Source: JAMXLO01 sp041487355 (GTDB lineage Bacteria > Pseudomonadota > Alphaproteobacteria > Acetobacterales > Acetobacteraceae). From it: a stretch of 50,610 bases of DNA. Shown here piece by piece: positions 24,699 to 31,692 of the stretch; the stretch's first letter is position 1, and the number at the start of each line of letters is the position of its first letter. The translations under genes and the position numbers were made by a program. The notes under the pieces are model-generated. The model searched no databases. It saw nothing but the letters and a program-made list of their open reading frames with translations, and had not been told where the DNA came from. The DNA lies in NCBI GenBank assembly GCA_041487355.1, contig JBGPND010000014.1, forward strand, positions 1-50,610, in the 5' to 3' direction.

Positions 24699-25481
24699 AT
24701 GGCAGACGACATCCTGGTGCAGGTTGATCCGGCAGGGATCGCGGTGGTGACGCTCAACCGGCCAGAGAAGCGCAATGCGGTGTCGCTGGCGATGTGGCGT
24801 GGCCTGGCGGACATCTACTCCGGATTTGCCAGGCGAAGCGACGTGCGGGTGGTGATACTGACCGGCGCCGGCGGCAATTTTTGCGGCGGCGCCGATATCT
24901 CCGAGTTCTCCAAGGTCCGGAATAGCGTCGAGGATGCGCGCGTCTACGGTCAGGCGGGACGCGACGCGACGCAGGCAATCATCGACCTGCCACAGCCGAC
25001 GATCGCGGCGGTGCACGGCTACGGTGTGGGGGGCGGCTGTGGGCTGGCACTCGCATGCGACCTGCGGGTGGGCGATGCGACGACCCGGATGGGCATTCCG
25101 GCCGCTCGCCTGTCCATCGTCTACAGCGCGCTGGATTGCAGTCTGCTGTTGCGCGCGGCGGGGCTGGCGAATGCCAAGCTGGTGCTCTACTCGGGCCGGT
25201 ATTTCCCGCTGGCCGATTGCCGCGCGATGGGTTTGATCGACGTGGTGTCGCAGCAGGGCGCGCTGGCCGGCGCCCAGGAATTGGCGAAGGAGTTGGCAAC
25301 GCGCGCGCCGCTCTCGCAGCGGGGCGCCAAGATTGTGCTGGAGGCGTTGGCGCGCGGCGAGGTGGAGAAGCGGCAGGCGGAGATTGCCGCGATACAGGAG
25401 GCGGCGGTGAACAGCGAGGACTATCGCGCGGCGCGGCAGGCCTTCCTGGAGAAGCGCACGCCGGTGTTCCAGGGAAGGTAG
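24699..25481 (+). CDS. Enoyl-CoA hydratase/isomerase family protein
   Basis: This 260-residue crotonase-fold protein starts at ATG 24699 behind GAGAGAGGCGG; two upstream in-frame ATGs have weaker sites. The family blocks are VTLNRPEKRNAVSLAMW, the oxyanion-hole segment TGAGGNFCGGADISEF, and GYGVGGGCGLALACDLRVG. Position-specific glutamates of true hydratases are not obvious in the second block, so isomerase or hydrolase activity is also possible. It probably acts on an acyl-CoA made by the divergent CoA-transferase. The radical SAM gene begins 4 bases after its stop. Confidence 0.87.
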   Translation: MADDILVQVDPAGIAVVTLNRPEKRNAVSLAMWRGLADIYSGFARRSDVRVVILTGAGGNFCGGADISEFSKVRNSVEDARVYGQAGRDATQAIIDLPQPTIAAVHGYGVGGGCGLALACDLRVGDATTRMGIPAARLSIVYSALDCSLLLRAAGLANAKLVLYSGRYFPLADCRAMGLIDVVSQQGALAGAQELAKELATRAPLSQRGAKIVLEALARGEVEKRQAEIAAIQEAAVNSEDYRAARQAFLEKRTPVFQGR

Positions 25482-25485
25482 CTTC

Positions 25486-26430
25486 GTGGACCAGCAGTTT
25501 CAGCCGCTCGACCCGGGAAAGTTCCGCGATCCGTTCGTCACCGCGAACGGCGAGGCGCGCGCGCGGGTGGCGCTGCACGCGTTGCAAACGCTGTGGTTCA
25601 ACACGGGCACGCTGTGCAACCTGACCTGCCACAACTGCTACATCGAATCGTCCCCCCGCAACGACCGCCTGGCCTACCTGACGCGCCAGGAAGTGTCGGC
25701 CTATCTCGATGAGATCGAGCGCGAGCGTCTGCCGACCACGCTGATCGGTTTCACCGGCGGCGAGCCGTTCATGAACCCGGATATCATCTTCATGCTGGAC
25801 GATGTGCTGTCGCGCGGGTTGCGCGCGCTGGTGCTGACCAATGCGATGCAGCCGATGCGCGGGCTCAGGCCGCAATTGCTGGCGTTGCGCGAGGCGCATG
25901 GCGAGCGGCTGACGATACGCGTCTCGCTCGACCACTACACGCCGGCGGTGCACGAGTCGGAGCGCGGGCGGCGAAGCTGGGCGCCGGCAATCGATGACCT
26001 CGTCTGGCTGGCGCGCAACGGATTTGCCATTGATGTGGCGGGGCGGCGCTTCTCGGGGGAGCCGGAGGCCGATCTTCGCGCCGGCTTCGCGCGGCTGTTC
26101 GCCGAGTTCGGGGTGACCGTGGATGCGTTCGATCCGGTGCGCCTGATGCTGTTCCCGGAGATGGACGCGAACCACGACGTGCCGGAGATCACCACTGCGT
26201 GCTGGGGCATCCTGAACAAGTCGCCGGCCGACGTGATGTGCGCCTCGGCGCGCATGGTGGTGAAACGCAAGGGCGCTGCGTCTCCCGCTGTGCTGGCCTG
26301 CACGCTGCTGGCGTATGATCCGCAGTTCGAGCTGGGTCGCACGCTGGCGGAGGCCGCGCGGCCGGTGGCGCTGAACCATCCGTATTGCGCGTCGTTCTGC
26401 GTGCTCGGCGGCGCCGCGTGCAGCAGGTGA
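25486..26430 (+). CDS. Radical SAM protein with cysteine-rich C-terminus
   Basis: This 314-residue protein starts at GTG 25486, four bases after the hydratase stop. The [4Fe-4S]-SAM motif is CNLTCHNC at residues 44-51. TGGEPFMNPDI is the glycine-rich SAM-binding motif (GGEP), and VLTNAM follows. The C-terminal part has further cysteines (CWG, VMCAS, YCASFC, AACS) that could hold a second cluster, as in SPASM-like proteins, but the spacing does not match a named subfamily I can recall. Coupling to the hydratase suggests a shared unit; the reaction is unknown. Confidence 0.8.
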   Translation: MDQQFQPLDPGKFRDPFVTANGEARARVALHALQTLWFNTGTLCNLTCHNCYIESSPRNDRLAYLTRQEVSAYLDEIERERLPTTLIGFTGGEPFMNPDIIFMLDDVLSRGLRALVLTNAMQPMRGLRPQLLALREAHGERLTIRVSLDHYTPAVHESERGRRSWAPAIDDLVWLARNGFAIDVAGRRFSGEPEADLRAGFARLFAEFGVTVDAFDPVRLMLFPEMDANHDVPEITTACWGILNKSPADVMCASARMVVKRKGAASPAVLACTLLAYDPQFELGRTLAEAARPVALNHPYCASFCVLGGAACSR

Positions 26431-26480
26431 CGGGGTTGCCAATTCCGCCTGCAGCCAGCGTGCCAATGCTCCGTCAGTCG

Positions 26481-26568
26481 TGATGGGTATCGCTGCGCTC
26501 AACCCATCCTACGGACTACGGGCTACGGGCTGCTGCGTAGGATGGGTTGAGCGCAGCGATACCCATCA
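26481..26568. repeat. Perfect palindromic element GATGGGTATCGCTGCGCTCA family
   Basis: The 32-base arms 26481-26512 and 26537-26568 are perfect inverted copies around a 24-base loop of short repeats (GGACTACGGGCTACGGGCT). It lies between the convergent radical SAM and acyl carrier protein genes and may act as a bidirectional transcription barrier. Confidence 0.87.
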
Positions 26569-26601
26569 TTCCGGGGACATTCCAACCATGCTGAACACGC
26601 C

Positions 26602-26874
26602 CTATGCGGGAACAACCGACCGCTTGGCCTGAATCATCTGCACCAGTTCGCCGATGCTCTTCAGGTCCTCGATTTCTGCGGTCTGGAACTGGATGTCGAA
26701 GCGGCACTCGGCTTCGACCATGATGGCGATGTGGTTCATCGAATCCCAGCACGGCAGGTCGTCCGATGTCGTCTCCAGCGTCAGTTCGACGCCCGGGTCC
26801 TCGGACACCGATCGGAAGATATCGGTGAGCTCGGCGAGGATCGCCGCGCGTTCGGCCTCATGATTGGTTGACAT
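26602..26874 (-). CDS. Stand-alone acyl carrier protein
   Basis: This 90-residue acidic protein has the phosphopantetheine attachment motif WDSMNH, with Ser45 as the carrier serine; the usual DSL is DSM here. Helix 1 (ILAELTDIFRSV) and the final helix (SIGELVQMIQAK) fit an ACP fold. The ATG at 26874 has GGAGGT 9-15 bases upstream. It is not next to fatty-acid synthase genes, so it is more likely a specialised carrier. Possible partners are the nearby radical SAM and acyl-CoA enzymes, but that is only suggested by position. Confidence 0.83.
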   Translation of the reverse strand: MSTNHEAERAAILAELTDIFRSVSEDPGVELTLETTSDDLPCWDSMNHIAIMVEAECRFDIQFQTAEIEDLKSIGELVQMIQAKRSVVPA

Positions 26875-26955
26875 GTCCGCTGCAACCTCCGGTGCTGCCA
26901 CCAGTGGTTGCATTATACGACGGACTTCCTGCCGCGGCGTTAACGCAGGCGCCGC

Positions 26956-27549
26956 TTATGCGTGTCCCGCGGCGTCGGACAGCAGCAGCGGATCGATGTT
27001 CAGCTTGCCAAGCGCGCGGCGCCACTTCGTGTCGTGGTCGCCGTCGAATACGATTGTCTCGTCGGCAGAAACCGAGAGCCAGGCGTTCTGCCGGATCTCG
27101 GCGTCGAGCTGCCCCGGCCCCCAGCCGGCATAGCCCAGGGCCAGGATGCCCTCGCGCGGGCCGCCGCCTTCGGCAATCGCCTTCAGGACGTCGAGGCTCG
27201 CGGTGAGGGCCAGACCGTCGTCGACGCGCAGGCTGCCCTCGCCGGTCCAGTCGGCGGTGTGCAGCACGAAACCGCGTGCGTTGTCGACCGGTCCGCCGGA
27301 GCAAAGCCGGATGCGGCGCGCGGGCGGCAGCGGGGCCACGTCGAGCTGGCGCAGCAGAGCATCGAAGCTGGGACGCTGCAGGGGCCGGTTGAGCACGAGG
27401 CCCATCGCCCCCTCGCGTGTATGCGCGCAGAGATAGATGACGCTTTGGGCGAAGCGCGGATCAGCCATGGCGGGCATCGCAATGAGCAACTGCCCGGTCA
27501 GGAAATCGCCGGAGGCTGGGCCCTCGGCGGGTCTGGGCGTCTGGTCCAT
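26956..27549 (-). CDS. YqgE/AlgH family protein
   Basis: This 197-residue cytoplasmic protein of the conserved YqgE/AlgH family has no settled biochemical function. Family blocks are FLTGQLLIAMPAM, YLCAHTREGAMGLVLNRPL, and GGPVDNARGFVLH, then GYAGWGPGQLDAEI and WRRALGKLNID near the C-terminus. The start at 27549 was chosen because it fits the family's N-terminus. In many Proteobacteria it neighbours other housekeeping genes. Here it is divergent from a peroxiredoxin gene. Confidence 0.88.
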   Translation of the reverse strand: MDQTPRPAEGPASGDFLTGQLLIAMPAMADPRFAQSVIYLCAHTREGAMGLVLNRPLQRPSFDALLRQLDVAPLPPARRIRLCSGGPVDNARGFVLHTADWTGEGSLRVDDGLALTASLDVLKAIAEGGGPREGILALGYAGWGPGQLDAEIRQNAWLSVSADETIVFDGDHDTKWRRALGKLNIDPLLLSDAAGHA

Positions 27550-27669
27550 GGTGCTGAATCTGGGGCGGTCGGGGCGGCTGCGCAAGCGGCATGGCGGGGT
27601 GGCGTGACAGCGGCGGTGGGGAAGGGTAGGACTCGCGGGCTCGCAAGCCAGAGGGGAGCTAGGAAGGCC

Positions 27670-28152
27670 ATGACGATCAAGGTCGGCGATCAGATTCCGT
27701 CCATGAAGTTGATGATGGGTACCCCTGAGGGACCCAAGGAGACCTCAACCGACGAAATCTTCAAAGGCAAGAAGGTGGTGCTGTTCGCGGTACCGGGGGC
27801 ATTCACGCCAACCTGCAGCGCCAAGCACCTGCCGGGCTTCGTGCAGAACGCTGACGCCATGAAGGCGAAGGGCGTCGACACGGTTGCGTGCATCGCGGTG
27901 AACGACGCGTTCGTGATGGGTGCCTGGGGCAAGGACCAGGGCACGGATGGCAAGGTGACGATGCTGGCCGATGGATCGGCCGCATTCGCCAAGGCACTCG
28001 GGCTGGAACTCGACCTGATGGGGCGCGGCATGGGCGTACGCAGCCAGCGCTATGCGCTGGTCGCGCAGGACGGCAAGGTGACCCATCTCGCGGTCGAGCC
28101 GCCGGGCGGCTTCGAGGTGAGCAAGGCCGAATCGATCCTCGCTAGTCTGTAG
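27670..28152 (+). CDS. Peroxiredoxin, Prx5 type (glutaredoxin/GSH-dependent)
   Basis: This 160-residue thiol peroxidase reduces hydrogen peroxide and alkyl peroxides. The active-site block PGAFTPTCSAKHLPGF places the peroxidatic cysteine at residue 49, with the supporting Thr at 46. A second block, ACIAVNDAFVMGAW, and MLADGSAAFAKALGL are typical of Prx5/AhpE-like enzymes. The ATG at 27670 has AGGAAGG immediately before it. No resolving cysteine is evident, which fits one-Cys, glutathione/glutaredoxin-recycled members. It ends just before a strong hairpin. Confidence 0.9.
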   Translation: MTIKVGDQIPSMKLMMGTPEGPKETSTDEIFKGKKVVLFAVPGAFTPTCSAKHLPGFVQNADAMKAKGVDTVACIAVNDAFVMGAWGKDQGTDGKVTMLADGSAAFAKALGLELDLMGRGMGVRSQRYALVAQDGKVTHLAVEPPGGFEVSKAESILASL

Positions 28153-28180
28153 CCCTCAAGGTCCATCACAAAGCGGCAAA

Positions 28181-28211
28181 GACACGAAGGGGGGTTGGTC
28201 CCCTTCGTGTC
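28181..28211. terminator. Bidirectional hairpin between peroxiredoxin and outer-membrane protein genes
   Basis: GACACGAAGGGG (28181-28192) pairs perfectly with CCCCTTCGTGTC (28200-28211) around a 7-base loop. It lies 29 bases after the peroxiredoxin stop and 20 bases after the end of the converging outer-membrane gene. No T-run follows. It shares GACACGA with the repeat at 37775-37836, so it may be a repeat element used as a terminator. Confidence 0.6.
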
Positions 28212-28230
28212 TTCGGCGAATCGTATTGAC

Positions 28231-29016
28231 TTAGAACGTCAACTGTAGCGCCAGGTAATAAGACAACTGGTTCGTCGTCGACCGGTTCTGCAGCCCGGTG
28301 CCAACCGAGGCCAACAGGTGCCAATTCTCCGAGAAGTCGTAGGTGGCGCCAACATTGAATCCCGTGCTGTCTTTCACGCCACTGGCGGGTGAAGTCTGGT
28401 GGAACAGTTCGACGCCGACGTTGAACTGTTCCGTGACCTTCCGCCAGAGCGCGGCGCCGAAGAATCCATAGTTCCTGTTGCCGAAGCCAGGATTGATCCA
28501 GTAGCCGCCACCGCCGTAGACGGTCCACGGATCAAAACCCTTTTGCAGCCAGATTGGCAGGAAAACCTGCGCGTGCCCGGTGCTGAAGCCGAGCTTCTGG
28601 TTGCCGGCCGGCACCTCGACCAGCGGGAACACGGCGACCTGCGGGTACCAGTCGTCCTCCGCTGGCGTGATTATTCGGTACTTCACACCAAGCTCGATAT
28701 CGCCGAGCGCGAAGCCCGTGCGGCCGCCGGTGGGCGCGGTAAAACCCTGGGGGATAATAGCATGCAGTTGCAGGTTGGGGAGCGCGCCGTAGTTCACTTC
28801 GGCTCCCGGCAGGATCCCGCTCCATCCGCCGCTCGTCTTCGTGCCCAGTGAGAGCATGTTGAACTCGAAGTGCTGGAATTCGACTGGTTCCGGATCGTCT
28901 GTGCGGAACGGCGGACCGGCGGAGGCGGGGCTGATGGCCAGGGCAGCGCCTATGCCGCCGAAGGCAAGGCTCCGCCAGATCGACGCCGGTCGGCGTCCGA
29001 TCGATGCATGCATCAT
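28231..29016 (-). CDS. Outer-membrane beta-barrel protein (transporter-like, MetA-pathway type)
   Basis: This 261-residue protein has a signal peptide that ends at PASA near residue 33. The mature sequence begins GPPFRTDDPEPVEFQHFEF, a start I associate with uncharacterised outer-membrane proteins resembling the phenol-degradation MetA family. Alternating hydrophobic/aromatic strands run to a terminal phenylalanine (LALQLTF), the usual barrel-assembly signal. It probably sits in the outer membrane as a small channel. No cargo can be inferred, and the neighbours do not help. Confidence 0.72.
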   Translation of the reverse strand: MMHASIGRRPASIWRSLAFGGIGAALAISPASAGPPFRTDDPEPVEFQHFEFNMLSLGTKTSGGWSGILPGAEVNYGALPNLQLHAIIPQGFTAPTGGRTGFALGDIELGVKYRIITPAEDDWYPQVAVFPLVEVPAGNQKLGFSTGHAQVFLPIWLQKGFDPWTVYGGGGYWINPGFGNRNYGFFGAALWRKVTEQFNVGVELFHQTSPASGVKDSTGFNVGATYDFSENWHLLASVGTGLQNRSTTNQLSYYLALQLTF

Positions 29017-29140
29017 CGAAGCTTTCTACTGGGTGACGGGTTCCCGATCCGGAAGAGGCGGCATATCGCCAGTGGCGACCGCCTCTTCCGGCCCGGATGA
29101 GAGAGGTTCAGATAAGGGCAAATTCATTCTTTTGTCCGCC

Positions 29141-29163
29141 GGCTCTAGCCAGACTTTAGAGCC
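29141..29163 (-). terminator. Weak hairpin after the membrane-protein operon
   Basis: GGCTCTA (29141-29147) pairs with TAGAGCC (29157-29163), and a third GGCTCTA copy lies at 29181-29187. It lies downstream of the two-gene operon that ends at 29224 on the minus strand. There is no clear T-run, so a terminator role is only plausible. Confidence 0.35.
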
Positions 29164-29223
29164 GTCGCCGCTACAGGCGTCGGCTCTAGGTCCCGTATCG
29201 GCTGCCCGTCTGAGCAGGCACTG

Positions 29224-29586
29224 CTACTTTCCCTGCAGAAGATCCATGAAGGGCGGAAACGTCAGCAGAAAGCCCACCGCCAGCAGCGCAAATGCCGCCA
29301 CGTTGACCTTGGCCGTAGGAACTGTCTGCGTTCGCCACAGGCGGTTCAGAGCGAACCAGGACACGAGCCAGATGATGATCGCTACGATCGTCACACCAGA
29401 GAGCGTGCCGGTTGGATTGTAGAAGTTCAGCAGCTTGCCGATGGCGTCCGATGCATCGCCTGCGAAGGACAAGATGCCGATCGCAGCGCAGCCAATACCT
29501 GCGGCGAGAATGGCGGCGGCGCCGGGTCCGTTGGGGATGCTGTCAGCGTCCGACCCGGAGCCGCCCCGGGTTTCCGAGATGTTCAT
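29224..29586 (-). CDS. Small membrane protein, three predicted transmembrane segments
   Basis: This 120-residue product has a polar, glycine/serine-rich N-terminus and three hydrophobic segments (about residues 23-42, 63-82 and 95-112). No family was recognised. Its ATG overlaps the stop of the 189-residue membrane protein by 4 bases, so the two are translationally coupled and probably form a complex in the inner membrane. A possible FNR-type site upstream of the operon (30207-30220) would control both. Confidence 0.68.
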   Translation of the reverse strand: MNISETRGGSGSDADSIPNGPGAAAILAAGIGCAAIGILSFAGDASDAIGKLLNFYNPTGTLSGVTIVAIIIWLVSWFALNRLWRTQTVPTAKVNVAAFALLAVGFLLTFPPFMDLLQGK

Positions 29587-30152
29587 CGCTCGCCCTCCAT
29601 CAGTATGATCACCGAGCCGCCGCGGACCGGCGCGTATTTGTTCAAGAAGGCGCCGAAGGCGCCGGCAACACCCGTCGCGACAAAAGCAGCCACTGCGAAG
29701 CCCAGCACGGCAGTGCGCATGTGCCGCGGCCTGGTGATGGCTCGCCCGTACTTAAGCGTGACATACGCCACCATCGTCATCGCGATTGGAGCCAGCCACG
29801 ACACGTGCTCCTTCCATTCCATGCCGATGTTGTGCCACTCGGATGTCTTGCCGCTCGATAGAAGCAGCCGCCGCGGATACTCCGACAAGTCGGTGATCCC
29901 CGCGGGTGGAACGGCCCGGTACCAGGGGTAAACGATGTAAGCGCCCGAGAGCACCGTGAGCCACGCGAGGACCACCATCACCACAAGGTAAATGCTGAGC
30001 AGCGTGTGCCCCCGGCCGGTCGGCTGAACCGACGGCCCTGAGGCGGACATTCGATAAAGCTCGGCAAGAGCGCCCGAAAACGCCAGCATGAAAAGGGCCC
30101 CGAAGCCCATCCCGTGCAATACTGTCACTAGGTCACGTGTAGAGATTTCCAT
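29583..30152 (-). CDS. Membrane protein with HNxxMExKEH motif, four predicted transmembrane segments (copy A)
   Basis: This 189-residue integral membrane protein has TM segments at about 10-32, 52-76, 117-136 and 146-169. His13 sits within TM1. Just before TM3 is HNIGMEWKEH (residues 107-116), which matches HNLFMETKEH in the protein encoded at 30530-31123. The repeated histidines and lysine/glutamate next to the membrane could bind haem, metal or quinone, but nothing in the sequence proves this. The family was not recognised. It overlaps the small membrane protein downstream and has a TTGAC-N4-ATCAT palindrome 55 bases upstream of its ATG. Confidence 0.72.
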   Translation of the reverse strand: MEISTRDLVTVLHGMGFGALFMLAFSGALAELYRMSASGPSVQPTGRGHTLLSIYLVVMVVLAWLTVLSGAYIVYPWYRAVPPAGITDLSEYPRRLLLSSGKTSEWHNIGMEWKEHVSWLAPIAMTMVAYVTLKYGRAITRPRHMRTAVLGFAVAAFVATGVAGAFGAFLNKYAPVRGGSVIILMEGER

Positions 30153-30206
30153 GGCGGGCCTCCGTATTCCATTAAGACCATGTTGCCAGATACCAAGCCG
30201 CTAACA

Positions 30207-30220
30207 TTGACATAGATCAT
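30207..30220. promoter_or_regulatory. Possible FNR/Dnr-type operator
   Basis: TTGACATAGATCAT matches the FNR-family consensus TTGAT-N4-ATCAA at 8 of 10 positions. It lies 55 bases upstream of the copy-A membrane protein ATG, a spacing suitable for an activator site near -41. It also touches the start codon of the dead chrA. A match this loose is common by chance (about once per 2-3 kb in even-composition DNA), so support comes mainly from the second such site at 31161-31174. Confidence 0.35.
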
Positions 30221-30510
30221 GACGACGACCGTCATACGTCCGGAAGCGGCCCGCCCAAATTCGATGCGGGAGGTCTTCCTCAGTCTTTCTTCGCCTGGGG
30301 CTTACGAGCTGCGGTCGACCGATCGCGCGTCTCGGCTATTTCCGCGCGGAGTTCGTCGAACGCCGCAAGTAGCTCGAGGAGAAGCACTACGCCGACATCG
30401 TCGCACTTTGCCAATTCCTCCCAGGACCGGCAAGCAGCAAGGCCGAGATCATTCTCGCCGTTCTGCGTGCCGGCATGTTTGGTCCGAGTTTCCCAGATGG
30501 ACGGCGAGTA
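30219..30510 (+). pseudogene. Chromate transporter (ChrA) remnant
   Basis: After an ATG at 30219 the frame gives MTTTVIRPEAARPNSMREVF, then is lost. In another frame the ChrA motif GYFRAEFVERRK appears (from 30334), followed by an in-frame TAG at 30370-30372 where ChrA proteins have tryptophan, then EEKHYADIVALCQFLPG and PASSK, then VLRAGMFGP. This is the well-conserved first segment of CHR-family chromate/proton carriers. Everything past the first two helices is missing. The combination of frameshift, stop and truncation leaves no doubt it is dead. The open frame on the opposite strand here is a shadow. Confidence 0.8.
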
Positions 30511-30529
30511 CCGTACCATTCGCGGAATG

Positions 30530-31123
30530 TTAACCCCCGATCCGAGCATCCGGCAACAATGATGTGGTCAGGAACGACACCAAGGCGCCTCCATCTGCCT
30601 GATAACGGCTGAAAACGCTGGGATGCCGGCCGGGCGGCCATGGTGGACATAACTCAGCCCCCTTCTCGCCGGTGTGCACGAGGGCAACCTTCGCACCGTG
30701 GTTGATGATCGCCTCGGCGCCTTCGATCGCCAGGCCGTTGAGAATGATGAACGTGGCCACGACCATGGCTCGCGCGGCCGCGTTGGATGCAAGCTTGCGG
30801 GCGGCGACGATCGGCAGGTAGAGCGCCAGGATCAGCGGAATGAAGAACAGATGCTCCTTGGTCTCCATGAACAGGTTGTGGGCGAACGGCCACGGCCCCT
30901 TCAGGATGATCGCCTTCTCGGCGTAGTAGTAGTTGACATACCAGTAACCGTCGAGAATCCAGGCGGCGACGATGCAGCCAGTGACGGCGTAGGCCGCCAG
31001 GCGGAAGCGGCCCTGGTTGGCCTCGCTGGCGTTCAGTGCGTCGACCAGGATCCAGACCGAGGCCAGGATCCCGAGGACGCCGAAGGTCGGGCGGCGAATA
31101 GTAGAATGTCGCTCATGGGTCAC
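30530..31123 (-). CDS. Membrane protein with HNxxMExKEH motif (copy B), possible N-terminal frameshift
   Basis: This integral membrane protein has TM segments near residues 14-30, 44-58, 92-108 and 117-133, and HNLFMETKEH at about residues 82-91, matching the copy-A protein at 29583-30152. The start is unclear. The best ribosome-binding site (GGGGAG) serves an ATG at 31116 in a frame that gives MSDILLFAA, one base out of phase with the main frame. The in-phase GTG at 31123 is too close to that site. A one-base frameshift near 31085-31095 would join MSDILLFAA to the body. The last 45 residues after HTGEKG look foreign, so the 3' end may be altered too. A TTGAC-N4-ATTAA site lies 44 bases upstream. 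Confidence 0.55.
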   Translation of the reverse strand: MTHERHSTIRRPTFGVLGILASVWILVDALNASEANQGRFRLAAYAVTGCIVAAWILDGYWYVNYYYAEKAIILKGPWPFAHNLFMETKEHLFFIPLILALYLPIVAARKLASNAAARAMVVATFIILNGLAIEGAEAIINHGAKVALVHTGEKGAELCPPWPPGRHPSVFSRYQADGGALVSFLTTSLLPDARIGG

Positions 31124-31160
31124 TCCCCTGTCGGTTATGGCAGTGCGACACACAATCGCA

Positions 31161-31174
31161 TTAATCCAAGTCAA
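31161..31174 (-). promoter_or_regulatory. Possible FNR/Dnr-type operator upstream of copy-B membrane protein
   Basis: Read on the minus strand the site is TTGACTTGGATTAA, 8 of 10 matches to TTGAT-N4-ATCAA. It ends 44 bases before the ATG at 31116. Its likeness to the site before the copy-A gene, at a similar distance, is what makes it worth noting; on its own it could be chance. Confidence 0.33.
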
Positions 31175-31201
31175 CGACCGGCAGCTCGCAAGCCGTCGCA
31201 C

Positions 31202-31340
31202 GTCGATACGTCCAGTGGATACCTCCAGTGGATGAATGATCCGTTAACCCATCTTTACCACCCGCCAAAACAAACCTCGTATTATCAACATGTTGCGGCC
31301 GGAATTTTGGTCGTATGGCACTACAAGCCCGTCGCCCTGG
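31202..31340. other. Lower-GC junction sequence without a gene
   Basis: Between the copy-B upstream region and the transposase remnant lies a stretch visibly richer in A+T (for example AACCCATCTTTACCACCCGC and CAAAACAAACCTCGTATTAT). No inverted repeat or target duplication typical of an insertion-sequence end could be seen. It probably belongs to the original mobile element or its flank. Confidence 0.35.
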
Positions 31341-31342
31341 TC

Positions 31343-31692
31343 TCAAACGACGAATTTCTGCACCCCTCCCGGCGAAGCATCGATGGCGAGCGCCCGGCAG
31401 ATCGCGCGCAAAGCCGGCTCCGCGACGTTGGCCTTCCGCACGTGCAGAGTGCGGCCATCGCGCTGCCGGAAGGTCGCGGTGACCCGTTGCTGCACCGACA
31501 GGATCTCGCGCAACCCGGTCCAGAGCCTGCCCTCGGGCTTGACCCGAGGGACAGATGCTGGCCAAGCGGCTTCAGCCGGTGGCGGATCGCCTGCACCAGT
31601 TGATACGCCAGCATGGTGATGAACAGATGCCCTTCGGTGCGGCGTTCCTTGTGGTGGAACACCGGCCGCAGGCCCAGCTCCGACTTGAGGCC
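31343..31692 (-). mobile_element. IS1634-type transposase C-terminal remnant, frameshifted by a small palindrome
   Basis: Reading leftward from about 31692, the frame gives LKSELGLRPVFHHKERRTEG and HLFITMLAYQLVQAIRHRLK, the end of an IS1634/IS4-group DDE transposase (the E of HHKE-R is the catalytic-region glutamate helix). At 31530-31550 a hairpin CCCTCGGG-CTTGA-CCCGAGGG interrupts the frame. After it, in another frame, the protein resumes as TGLREILSVQQRVTATF and AICRALAIDASPGGVQKFVV and ends at 31343. The N-terminal two-thirds is missing and replaced by a piece of another transposase. Confidence 0.75.

Noticed and set aside
30280..30549. Minus-strand 89-codon frame between the two membrane proteins
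   Set aside because: It is antisense to the ChrA remnant, whose plus-strand motifs are unmistakable. The minus-strand product has no family match.
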